Of a stretch of DNA of 64,000 bases, positions 52,232 through 59,730 are shown piece by piece. Made by a program: the position numbers and the translations under genes. The first letter of the stretch is position 1. The number at the start of each line of letters is the position of its first letter. Location of the stretch: assembly GCA_019751875.1 (NCBI GenBank), contig JAIEMV010000004.1:1-64000 (forward strand), in the 5' to 3' direction. The notes under the pieces are model-generated. The model was not told the origin of the DNA, ran no database searches, and was given only the letters and a program-made list of their open reading frames with translations. Source of the stretch: Hyphomicrobium sp. (GTDB lineage: Bacteria; Pseudomonadota; Alphaproteobacteria; Rhizobiales; Hyphomicrobiaceae).

Positions 52232-54481
52232 TCAGATTTCCGTCATTGCGTCGTCGATATCCAGATCATCTTCCTCGAGGCTTGAACACACGGCGCGCAG
52301 AAACAGGTCACGGTCGATGGGCTTGGCAACCAGGGAAGCGAATGCTCCAGCCTTGATTTGGGAAAGGCGGGTGGGCGAGCCGATCGCGATGCACGGAATG
52401 GCGTGATAGGTCATGGCGTCGAGCAGCTTTTCAATCTCGCTGTCCCCGATTTCATCAACATCGAGCGCCACCAGGTCAATAGGCTGCATTTCCAGGCTTT
52501 CGACGGCTGCGCCGGCTGACGCGATCGGCCCTACGACCGAATAACCCGCAGTGTCGAGCATATCTTCGATCAACAGCGCGCGGCTCAGGCTCCCATCCAT
52601 GATCATGATGCGACGCGACGATAACTGCCGCCCTCGCGAAGGCACCACCCGCGGCCTCATCAGTTTCTGACCCGGATTGAATAAGCTTGGCTCTGAACCT
52701 GCGCGAGCCTCGAGCGTGACGCGAGCGATGACCCCGGCCGGTTCGAAGACAATCGAGGTTTTAATATTTGGCAGCGATCGCGACCGCTCAATCAGTGTCA
52801 GGCCAAAACCCCGGCCGACAGGAGGGGCGACCGGCGGGCCACCGGTCTCACGCCATGTCAGTTCAACAACACGCGGCTGCCCGTCCTTCAACGACCAGTC
52901 GATTGCCACCTGACCCCCGGGCGCCGACAGTGCGCCATGCTGCATCGCGTTTGCAGACAACTCATGGAGAATGAGGGCGAGTTGAAGCGCCGTCTGTGGC
53001 GGAAGATCGACAGGCTCGCCTTGCAAAGAGATGCGGTCGGCGTCCGCGCCGGTCATCGACACCTGCGAGGTGATCAAGTCCACGATCGGGGCGCCGGACC
53101 AAGCGACCTCGCTCAAGATATTGTGGGCGTTGGCCAGCGACTGAAGGCGATTATTGAATCGCAAAACAAACTTTTCCGGCGACGTACTCGAGCGCGCGGT
53201 CTGCGCCGCGATCGATTGTACGACGGCCAGCGTGTTCTTCACGCGATGATTGAGTTCGGCCACGAGCAGCGAGCGGACTTCGTCGGCTTGGCGGCGCTCG
53301 GTGATATCGCGGTTCGTTTCAAGCACCAGTTTCTTGTCGCCGACACGCACCAATTCCTGGCGACTATCAACCCAAACATCCGATCCGTCGCTTGCGGTGT
53401 AGTGCACCTCACCGCTCCAGAATTCGTTTTCCAGAATGTAGGTGTCGAATGAATCGGCTGGCGGAATGTTTCGCGGCTTGAGGAGTTCGAACGGCGACTT
53501 CGATCTCGCCTGCGCCCTCGTGTACCCGAACAGTTCTTCGCAACCGCGGTTCCACATGACGATACCACCGGAGATCTCACGCACGAGAATCGCCTCGTGG
53601 GAAAGTTCGATGATGCGCGCCAGCTTACGCAGGCGCTGACTCTGGCGGCGCGTCTGGGTCACGTCCGTATTGGTCCCGCACCAGAATTCGACGCCGCCGT
53701 CGGCATTGCGGACCGGCATGGCGCGCGACAGAAACCAACGATACTTGCCGTCGGCTCCGCGCAGGGGGAACAAGTCCTCCCATACGCGGCCTTCAGTGGT
53801 GCAACGGGTCCACTTGTCCACGACACGAGCAATGTGATCGGGATGATGGAAAATCCGCCATCCCTGTCCGGCCGATGTTTCGAGCGTGCTGCCCGTATAG
53901 TCGAGCCAGCGCTGATTGAGCCAAAAGAGATCGCCTGCAGAATCGGCCATCCAGGCGAGTTGAGCGATGTTGTTGGCGAGCGCCTGGAATTGCAGTTCGC
54001 TCCGCTTCAACGTGTCGGCGAGATCCAGGTTGGGCGTCACGTCGCGCGAGATCGACATCACGCTCACGACGCGTCCTTCAGCATTCCTGATGGGTGAGAT
54101 CACAACGTCCCACCACCGAGGCTTTCCTTTTTGCGTCGGCCGCAATGCCGTAAACCGCGCGGAGGATCCCGCGCATGCTTGCTTGAATGCGTGCTCCACA
54201 TCTTGCCGGCTGGCTTCGGGCCAGAGGTCGATCCATTTATGGCGGGCGATGGCGGCATAGTCGTCGGCCTCCAACGCCTTCAATGCGTTTGCATTCATGA
54301 AGAGGAGGGCGCCGTCGCAATCGATGATCTTAATTCCGTCGGGACTTGCCTCGAAGAACTGCCAATTCACATCCCCGCGATCGAGTGCACCGTCCTTCCC
54401 GCTGCCGAAGCCTTCAGCAACGTTCGTGACACTTCCCGTCGTGTCACCCACCTTCTGGCTTTCGGTGGTCATGCCTTTCAC
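52232..54481 (-). CDS. PAS-domain HWE-type sensor histidine kinase with C-terminal receiver
   Basis: A 749-residue soluble kinase. Three PAS domains (about 40-145, 165-275, 290-390) precede an HWE-type kinase core: phospho-acceptor His412 in VAELNHRVKNTLAVVQSIAA, N-box ILHELSANAMQHGAL and the WxE motif (ELTWRETGGPP). A C-terminal receiver (about 625-740) has the acceptor in LVALDVDEIG and the Lys in ASLVAKPIDR. It neighbours phyR, ecfG and nepR on the same strand. HWE kinases such as PhyK phosphorylate PhyR in relatives, so this is the likely activator of the general stress response. No membrane segment is seen. Confidence 0.9.
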   Translation of the reverse strand: MKGMTTESQKVGDTTGSVTNVAEGFGSGKDGALDRGDVNWQFFEASPDGIKIIDCDGALLFMNANALKALEADDYAAIARHKWIDLWPEASRQDVEHAFKQACAGSSARFTALRPTQKGKPRWWDVVISPIRNAEGRVVSVMSISRDVTPNLDLADTLKRSELQFQALANNIAQLAWMADSAGDLFWLNQRWLDYTGSTLETSAGQGWRIFHHPDHIARVVDKWTRCTTEGRVWEDLFPLRGADGKYRWFLSRAMPVRNADGGVEFWCGTNTDVTQTRRQSQRLRKLARIIELSHEAILVREISGGIVMWNRGCEELFGYTRAQARSKSPFELLKPRNIPPADSFDTYILENEFWSGEVHYTASDGSDVWVDSRQELVRVGDKKLVLETNRDITERRQADEVRSLLVAELNHRVKNTLAVVQSIAAQTARSSTSPEKFVLRFNNRLQSLANAHNILSEVAWSGAPIVDLITSQVSMTGADADRISLQGEPVDLPPQTALQLALILHELSANAMQHGALSAPGGQVAIDWSLKDGQPRVVELTWRETGGPPVAPPVGRGFGLTLIERSRSLPNIKTSIVFEPAGVIARVTLEARAGSEPSLFNPGQKLMRPRVVPSRGRQLSSRRIMIMDGSLSRALLIEDMLDTAGYSVVGPIASAGAAVESLEMQPIDLVALDVDEIGDSEIEKLLDAMTYHAIPCIAIGSPTRLSQIKAGAFASLVAKPIDRDLFLRAVCSSLEEDDLDIDDAMTEI

Positions 54482-54546
54482 TTTCCCATGCGCGAAGCCT
54501 CGCGCTCCATTCTCCGGTTTTCTCAGATCAAACTAGGCCACCCGCG

Positions 54547-55353
54547 TCAGGCGGCGGCGCCATGTTGTTTCACGCCAGCCTTGACATCGAAAAACAGTGC
54601 TTGGCTAATCACGGCTTTCACCATCTCGTGCTTGAATGGCTTGGTAACCAGGAACGCCGGCTCCGGCTTGTCGCCGGTGAGCAGCCGCTCTGGATAAGCC
54701 GTGATGAAAATCACAGGCACGTTGAGTTCCATCAAAATCTCGTTGACGGCTTCGATGCCGGAACTGCCGTCGGCCAATTGAATATCGGCAAGGATGAGTT
54801 CGGGGCGCTTGTCGCGCGCCAGCGCAAGAGCTTCTTTGTGGGTCGCGGCGACGCCGACGACTTCGTGGCCGATATCCGTTACCAGACCTTCGATGTCGAG
54901 CGCGATCAGCGGCTCATCTTCGATAATGAGGACGCGTGATGCGAGTTGCTCGGCGATCTCCTTGCCCGCGGCGTCAATCAGCTCTGCTATGTCATCCTCC
55001 GACTTGCCCAAAATGATTGCGATGTCTCGTGTCGAAAACTCTTCAACGGCAGCCAGCAGGAACGCCTGACGCGGACCGGGATTGAGTGTCTCGATACGAC
55101 GGTCCGCAATGTCGCCGGCAGGATCGGCTCTGCCATTTGTAGGAACGGAGTTCCACACATTGATGAACGCTTTGTAGGCCGCTGTGCGGGGCGCAACATC
55201 GCGATCGAAGATGCGGTTGTCGGCAACCAACGCTTCGAGCATCGCGACGACATAAGCGTCGCCGCGATCCTGAGAGCCCATCAGCGCGCGGGCGAAGCGG
55301 CGAAGGTAGGGCAATTGCGGAGCGATCAGATCAGCCAGTGATGACGTACTCAT
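54547..55353 (-). CDS. phyR: Anti-anti-sigma response regulator PhyR
   Basis: A 268-residue master regulator of the alphaproteobacterial general stress response. The N-terminal 135 residues are a sigma-factor-like domain (LPYLRRFARALMGSQDRGDA; later EFSTRDIAIILGKSEDD) that mimics EcfG and binds NepR when the C-terminal receiver (140-268) is phosphorylated. Receiver: acceptor Asp190 in ILADIQLADG, acidic residues 145-146, and Lys in VTKPFKHEMV. The start MSTSSLADLI is 99 bases downstream of the ecfG stop. A kinase gene and the sigma/anti-sigma pair are adjacent, giving the whole pathway in one locus. Confidence 0.96.
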   Translation of the reverse strand: MSTSSLADLIAPQLPYLRRFARALMGSQDRGDAYVVAMLEALVADNRIFDRDVAPRTAAYKAFINVWNSVPTNGRADPAGDIADRRIETLNPGPRQAFLLAAVEEFSTRDIAIILGKSEDDIAELIDAAGKEIAEQLASRVLIIEDEPLIALDIEGLVTDIGHEVVGVAATHKEALALARDKRPELILADIQLADGSSGIEAVNEILMELNVPVIFITAYPERLLTGDKPEPAFLVTKPFKHEMVKAVISQALFFDVKAGVKQHGAAA

Positions 55354-55409
55354 GGTTTGCATTCCCCCGTGCAGATTCTCGCGGATTAGGGCCTGGTTTA
55401 GTGAACTAT

Positions 55410-55436
55410 GACGCATGCTAAACGGAAAGGAGTTCC
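55410..55436 (-). promoter_or_regulatory. Weak EcfG-type promoter of phyR
   Basis: On the minus strand GGAAC (55432-55436) is followed after 18 bases by CGTC (55410-55413). The spacing and last base differ from the consensus, so this is a low-confidence call. Confidence 0.35.
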
Positions 55437-55452
55437 GTAACTTATCGTATCC

Positions 55453-56001
55453 TCAGCCGGTCGCGCGAACGAAGACCGAGGCGCCATCAGAACCAATTTC
55501 AGCGGCCGAATCGATGCCCATGATCTGGGCCAGCTTCGTGCGTGCCCGGTTCACACGACTTTTCATCGTGCCGACCGCGCACCCGCACATCAATGCCGCT
55601 TCTTCGTAGGAAAAGCCTTCGGCGCCGATCAGCACGAGCGCTTCGCGGTGCTCGGGCAAGAGTTGGGCGAAGGCGGACTGAAAGTCCAGCAAATCCATGT
55701 GGCCGGGCTGCTCCGGCTTCACACCCAACTGCGCGGCGAACTCACCTTCGACATCCTGCACTTCGTTCTTACGCTTGCGACGCTCTGACAAATGCGCGTT
55801 GCGCAGGATCGTAAACATCCACGCCTTGATATTGCTGTCGGGCGCGAACTGTTGCCAATTCCGCCAAGCTTTGACGAGCGCTTCCTGGACCAAGTCATCG
55901 GCCTGGTCCGCCGAGCGCGTCAACGATCGGGCAAACGCGCGCAAGTTGGGCAGCAGCTTGGTGAGCTCGCGTTGGAATTCTGGAGTAGGAACACTGCTCA
56001 T
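55453..56001 (-). CDS. ecfG: General stress sigma factor EcfG
   Basis: A 182-residue ECF15-type sigma factor. Region 2: DDLVQEALVKAWRNWQQF and IKAWMFTILRNAHLSERRKRKNE; region 4: LLPEHREALVLIGAEGFSYEEAALMCGC, TMKSRVNRARTKLAQ as the -35 reading helix. It directs RNA polymerase to GGAAC-N16/17-CGTT promoters. Its ATG overlaps the nepR stop as ATGA, so sigma and anti-sigma are cotranslated. The gene pair has a matching promoter upstream (autoregulation). Confidence 0.97.
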   Translation of the reverse strand: MSSVPTPEFQRELTKLLPNLRAFARSLTRSADQADDLVQEALVKAWRNWQQFAPDSNIKAWMFTILRNAHLSERRKRKNEVQDVEGEFAAQLGVKPEQPGHMDLLDFQSAFAQLLPEHREALVLIGAEGFSYEEAALMCGCAVGTMKSRVNRARTKLAQIMGIDSAAEIGSDGASVFVRATG

Positions 56002-56225
56002 GAATCGCGCTCCGATCTCCGTTCCGCCTTGGACAATTGGTCCAGGAGACCCGTGAAGCGCTCAGGCATCGGCTCGGCCAGCATTTGCCCATAGAGCCGC
56101 TTCAGCTCCATGGCGATTTCTGCCTCGGCTGTTTTTGTCAGCATAGGTGGTTCGACGGCGGCTTCGGCTTCTGCTTCCATCTGCTTTTGCGGTGTGCCTT
56201 CGATGTTTGTTCGACGCGTGTTCAC
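55998..56225 (-). CDS. nepR: Anti-sigma factor NepR
   Basis: A 75-residue anti-sigma factor. The NepR core is ELKRLYGQMLAEPMPERFTGLLDQL, the amphipathic helices that bind either EcfG or PhyR. The long Glu/Ala-rich N-terminal part is disordered. The start is a GTG at 56225 after a GGGGGG purine run, or a GTG at 56258 for a longer form. It overlaps ecfG (ATGA) and is preceded by an EcfG promoter. Confidence 0.9.
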   Translation of the reverse strand: MNTRRTNIEGTPQKQMEAEAEAAVEPPMLTKTAEAEIAMELKRLYGQMLAEPMPERFTGLLDQLSKAERRSERDS

Positions 56226-56286
56226 GTGCCCCCCGGACGTTTCTAAATCCACGATCACTATCGTGGAGCCTCTCAGTTCACGGTTT

Positions 56287-56312
56287 AACGCGGGGGAACT
56301 ATTCAGAGTTCC
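56287..56312 (-). promoter_or_regulatory. EcfG promoter of nepR-ecfG
   Basis: On the minus strand GGAAC (56308-56312), 17 bases, CGTT (56287-56290): exact match to the published EcfG consensus. It predicts a transcript start near 56280 and positive autoregulation of the sigma factor. Confidence 0.85.
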
Positions 56313-56365
56313 CAGCTTAGCAGTAGTTTCTGCGTCCCGTTCATTAACCCACTGAAAAGATAATA

Positions 56366-56893
56366 CTATTCGGCCGGAACTCCGTCGGTTGCCCCAGCAG
56401 ACGTTTCGGCTGGCGCTGTGGATCGGCTCATCACGAAGGCAGCGACGGCAAGCACCAGCAGAAGTGGCAGATTTCGGAAGGCGGTAGTGAGCACGGGGCG
56501 AATGGCATACGGCGCGGCGCTGGTTAAAGCTGCCAACAGAATATCCCGATCAGCATTGCTGAAGGCCGACAACGGGCTATCGCTCGCGCTTTCGCTCTCA
56601 GCCTGCTTGTCGGCCTCTTCCTGTGCCTTGGCTTCTTCGCTGGCGGCTGTCTCCGGCTTTCTGACCGCGTAACCGATGGCAATGGCGGCGGAGATGGCAA
56701 AGAACACGCCGGCGAGGATCAGATTGGCGATCTCCGGCTCATAGTGGCGATGAAGATAATTTGATCCTGCCGCAGTCGTAAATCCAAGTGCGACGAGCAA
56801 AGGCACGACCATGAGGAGGCCCCACACAAGTTGTGCGATGGCATTGTCCACCGTCGCCTGCGCCTTGCGATAAAGGAAACCTAGTCCCAGCAT
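56366..56893 (-). CDS. Membrane protein with three hydrophobic segments
   Basis: A 175-residue protein: two N-terminal hydrophobic segments (VWGLLMVVPLLVALGFTT and ILAGVFFAISAAIAIGYAV), a long Glu/Ala/Ser-rich cytoplasmic loop, and a C-terminal segment (LPLLLVLAVAAFVMSR). It resembles small membrane proteins that accompany DUF883 genes in stress operons, but I do not assign a family. It is 40 bases downstream of the DUF883 gene on the same strand and shares its promoter. Confidence 0.72.
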   Translation of the reverse strand: MLGLGFLYRKAQATVDNAIAQLVWGLLMVVPLLVALGFTTAAGSNYLHRHYEPEIANLILAGVFFAISAAIAIGYAVRKPETAASEEAKAQEEADKQAESESASDSPLSAFSNADRDILLAALTSAAPYAIRPVLTTAFRNLPLLLVLAVAAFVMSRSTAPAETSAGATDGVPAE

Positions 56894-56933
56894 GGTCGTG
56901 CCCCTGATCTAGAGTTTTGTGATCACAGATCGA

Positions 56934-57218
56934 TCAGGACTTCCAGAGAGCGCCCATCACGAAGCCGACAGCCGCGGCCACGGCGAGCGTCGCCATGGGC
57001 TGATCCTTGACTGACTTGTCGACGGCAATCTTGATGTTGCCAGCTACTTCACCGACGCGCTCTGATGCTTCGCGGCCCTGGTCGGCGACTTGGCGCGCAA
57101 CATTCTCGGCGCGATCGAGTGCGCGGTCGATCTGCTGGTTCGCATTATCAGCGAAATCGGATGCGCGATCGGAAGTCGGACGAGCGGTCTCGTTCGAATA
57201 AGGGGTTGCGGTCGCCAT
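56934..57218 (-). CDS. DUF883 family (ElaB/YqjD-type) protein
   Basis: A 94-residue protein: a charged helical part (ASDFADNANQQIDRALDRAE, VARQVADQGREASERVGEV) and a C-terminal hydrophobic anchor (ATLAVAAAVGFVMGALWKS). ElaB/YqjD proteins bind ribosomes at the inner membrane in stationary phase. AAGGAG is the ribosome binding site. An imperfect EcfG promoter lies upstream. Confidence 0.88.
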   Translation of the reverse strand: MATATPYSNETARPTSDRASDFADNANQQIDRALDRAENVARQVADQGREASERVGEVAGNIKIAVDKSVKDQPMATLAVAAAVGFVMGALWKS

Positions 57219-57272
57219 GTTGAGATCTCCTTGCATGGGGGTGCGCCGGCTTTTGCCAGCGTGCGGACGAGG

Positions 57273-57297
57273 AACTCCGCCATTTGCCGAAGGTTCC
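57273..57297 (-). promoter_or_regulatory. Imperfect EcfG promoter of the DUF883 gene
   Basis: On the minus strand GGAAC (57293-57297), 16 bases, AGTT (57273-57276). The -35 is perfect; the -10 differs in the first base from CGTT. Confidence 0.5.
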
Positions 57298-57319
57298 GAA
57301 GTATTCCAAAAGCTACGCT

Positions 57320-58738
57320 TCAGTCGCGGCGGCTGAAGATCTGTCCGGCCAACGTCCCCGCAGCCGTCACCGCCTGCTTCGCCGCTGAGCTCAATCCGCC
57401 CGAGCGGTGAGTGGCTGCGAAGGATGGCGCACGTGCGACTTGATCGCGGATCGCATCGGCGATCGCCAAGGCATCAATGTCGCGCTGCGGTCCCGATTCA
57501 GAGAGCAATAACGTCACCACCGGCATGCGTCCCGAGCGCTCCAGCATGGCTGAGAGAGTCTCGACTTGCGTCTCAGCGTCTTGCGGCGACTGCCCCCCAC
57601 TCTGCATCGAGACGATGATCACGCCCGGTGCCTGCTCGATTTTTCTACCCACAATAGCGCCTTTCAATGCCTCAGCCGCCGCCCGATCTCCCGCCGTCAC
57701 GCCTTGCGCTCCATCGATGCACCAGAGGATGACGTCGCTCTTGCTGGCGCCGCGAACGAACTGCCGCCGGCCTACGGTGTCGACGCCGACAGCTTCATTC
57801 AACGAGAAGAGAATGCGGGATTTTTCTTCGCGCTCGGTCTGCTCGTCGGCAACGGCGGCAACAGCCGCCATGGTGTCCACGCGGGTTGGCGAGGATCCCG
57901 TGACAACGGCACGCAACGCACGGGATTTGCGGATTTCCTCCGCCTGTACCACCTCTGCTGCGGCACGTGTTTCGCCGTGCGGCCGCAAGCGCCCTCCATA
58001 GAGATCGATGGCCGCGCGGCCGACTTCCTCAACATAAGCTTCGGCGATGCGGCGTCCAACGCGCTCCTTGCTCCAATTGACGACGGCGCGCGAGAGCTGC
58101 TCGCGAGCCTCATGCGTCATGGCCGTTGCCGGGTTGGCGAAGCGGATGATGCGCCAGACATCGTAGGCGCGCTCGGCGACACCCACCATGCCGCGCCAAC
58201 GATAAACCGATAGAAGCTGCGCGACCGTAAGCCGATCCCCGAGCGGGATCTGGGTTTCGACGAATGTCCCGAGCCGCGCACTGACCCGCTCGGCGATGAT
58301 CAGAGCTTCGGGCAACGTGAACTGCCAAATGGCATCCTCTCGCTCCGGATGCATGCGCCGTGCGACCGCGTCGATCGTGCGCTGGCCGAGCTTCAAAACA
58401 TCTTCTGTGGAGGCCAGTGTCTCAGGATCGACCTTCGAAGCGATGGCGCGCACGTCACCCCATGCGCGATCAGACAATGTAAGATGGCCTTGCCGACGCA
58501 GGCGTTCATCGGCGGCTTCCAGCTTGGCCAGCCGACGCTCGCCAGAGGACATCCAGGCGCGCTCGACCAGGAACCCCGTCAGGGCTACTGCGAGTGCCGC
58601 AAGGGCCCAATAAAGCAGCCACCCGTTGTGATAGAGATAGAGCCCGCCTAGAGGCAAAAGTGACAAACTCGGAAGCAGCAGAGCAGCTGCTATGAGAATT
58701 ATGCGCGTCTTTTGTTGTGCGGGAGTGAGATCTGCCAT
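57320..58738 (-). CDS. YcjF-like membrane protein with degenerate GTPase domain
   Basis: A 472-residue protein with two N-terminal membrane helices (IILIAAALLLPSLSLLPLGG and LLYWALAALAVALTGFLV), a central helical region and a C-terminal GTPase-like domain. Where the P-loop should lie (RALRAVVTGSSPTRVDTMAA) there is no GKS/T, while strands such as VILWCIDGAQGVTAGD and GVIIVSMQSGG are kept. Relatives next to stress genes are dynamin-like or YeeP/YcjF-type GTPases, so this copy may bind but not hydrolyse nucleotide. Function unknown. It is inside the stress island, 89 bases downstream of the DUF1328 gene. Confidence 0.7.
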   Translation of the reverse strand: MADLTPAQQKTRIILIAAALLLPSLSLLPLGGLYLYHNGWLLYWALAALAVALTGFLVERAWMSSGERRLAKLEAADERLRRQGHLTLSDRAWGDVRAIASKVDPETLASTEDVLKLGQRTIDAVARRMHPEREDAIWQFTLPEALIIAERVSARLGTFVETQIPLGDRLTVAQLLSVYRWRGMVGVAERAYDVWRIIRFANPATAMTHEAREQLSRAVVNWSKERVGRRIAEAYVEEVGRAAIDLYGGRLRPHGETRAAAEVVQAEEIRKSRALRAVVTGSSPTRVDTMAAVAAVADEQTEREEKSRILFSLNEAVGVDTVGRRQFVRGASKSDVILWCIDGAQGVTAGDRAAAEALKGAIVGRKIEQAPGVIIVSMQSGGQSPQDAETQVETLSAMLERSGRMPVVTLLLSESGPQRDIDALAIADAIRDQVARAPSFAATHRSGGLSSAAKQAVTAAGTLAGQIFSRRD

Positions 58739-58764
58739 GACAGTTGCTTTCTCTCCCAAGCCAA

Positions 58765-58795
58765 CGGCCGGCCTCGCGTCGAGCGAGACCGGCCG
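58765..58795. terminator. Hairpin between DUF1328 and YcjF-like genes
   Basis: CGGCCGG (58765-58771) pairs with CCGGCCG (58789-58795), and CTCGC with GCGAG inside; one mismatch separates the two helices. No T tract. It may partly uncouple the two same-strand genes. Confidence 0.45.
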
Positions 58796-58827
58796 GTCAG
58801 ATCCAAGCGCTGGCGCGGTGAGCCTCG

Positions 58828-59001
58828 TCAGGCTTTCCGAATTAGGCCTGCAATCAGCGACACGACGAACAGGATGATGGCGACCCAGAACAGAATACGT
58901 GCCCCCTCCATCGCCGTCCCAGCGACGCCGCCGAAGCCAAGGAACGCCGCGACCAGGGCCACGACGAGGAAGACGACGGCGTAATAAAGCATATTGCCCA
59001 T
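58828..59001 (-). CDS. DUF1328 family small membrane protein
   Basis: A 57-residue protein, [20 protein letters not shown] onward, with a second hydrophobic segment [19 protein letters not shown]; Gly-rich loop between. This is the DUF1328/YtjA pattern, a family of tiny inner-membrane proteins induced by stress. It is preceded by an EcfG promoter and was easy to miss because of its length. Confidence 0.93.
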   Translation of the reverse strand: MGNMLYYAVVFLVVALVAAFLGFGGVAGTAMEGARILFWVAIILFVVSLIAGLIRKA

Positions 59002-59036
59002 GGCGGTGCTCCTGATTGATGAACCAATGTCCTCAA

Positions 59037-59061
59037 AACGCGCCCATCAAACTCAGGTTCC
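59037..59061 (-). promoter_or_regulatory. EcfG promoter of the DUF1328 gene
   Basis: On the minus strand GGAAC (59057-59061), 16 bases, CGTT (59037-59040): exact consensus 36 bases before the start codon. Confidence 0.82.
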
Positions 59062-59176
59062 CGTACAGTGCTGATAAAGTTTTCCGCCGCGGATATCTGC
59101 TTACAGAACGAGAAAAAAGCGCCCCGAGTTTTCACTCGCGACGCTTCCTTCGTACTCTTCGTTCGGCTGGGAAATG

Positions 59177-59545
59177 TTATCGACCTAACGTCTTCTTCAC
59201 GTTGCCGCTGATTTTCTGGCCTTCGCCCTTCGTTTCCTGAGCAAGGCCTTCGGCTTCTAGACGGTCAGAGCCGACAGTACGCCCAACCGTTTGCTTAACA
59301 TTACCGATCGCATCGTTCGCATGACCGGCGGCCTTATCGGCGGTCGAAGATGACGTGGCGCTATCGTAAGCGTCCGACGCCTTGTTCTTCACTTCACCGA
59401 CTGCCTTCTGGGCGTCGCCCTTTATTTCTTGCGCCACACCTTCCGCCTGCATCCTGTCAGAGCCGAGAAGCTTGCCAACACCCTGCTTGATGTTTCCAAC
59501 CGCTTCGTTGGCGTAGCCTTTAATCTTGTCCGATGTACCCGACAT
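59177..59545 (-). CDS. CsbD family protein (duplicated repeat)
   Basis: A 122-residue hydrophilic stress protein with two CsbD-like repeats: [20 protein letters not shown] and [20 protein letters not shown], each followed by a basic-acidic helix ([20 protein letters not shown] and [20 protein letters not shown]). CsbD proteins are strongly induced general stress proteins of unknown action. It has a clear EcfG promoter. An upstream in-frame extension (40 residues) was rejected because it would cover the promoter. Confidence 0.92.
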   Translation of the reverse strand: MSGTSDKIKGYANEAVGNIKQGVGKLLGSDRMQAEGVAQEIKGDAQKAVGEVKNKASDAYDSATSSSTADKAAGHANDAIGNVKQTVGRTVGSDRLEAEGLAQETKGEGQKISGNVKKTLGR

Positions 59546-59606
59546 AACAGTCTCCTTGATGGCGAAAAAATCGCGGGCGAGGCTCGCAGCCTGCCTACGC
59601 CCATAA

Positions 59607-59631
59607 AACGCACGGGCTGCCGACCAGTTCC
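59607..59631 (-). promoter_or_regulatory. EcfG promoter of the csbD-like gene
   Basis: On the minus strand GGAAC (59627-59631), 16 bases, CGTT (59607-59610): exact consensus, 62 bases before the start codon. Confidence 0.85.
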
Positions 59632-59730
59632 CGTCACTCGTCTGATGATCGCAACCAAACATGGGGCGGCGCGTTGCTGTCGCGGATGATTTGCTGCCAA
59701 TCGGGCATCAATTCCGGGGATCGAACATCG

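Noticed and set aside
59674-59730. Longer start of the AI-2E protein
   Set aside because: The 19 extra residues are Cys- and Ser-rich and unlike the family; a GGGGAT site precedes the Met at 59731.
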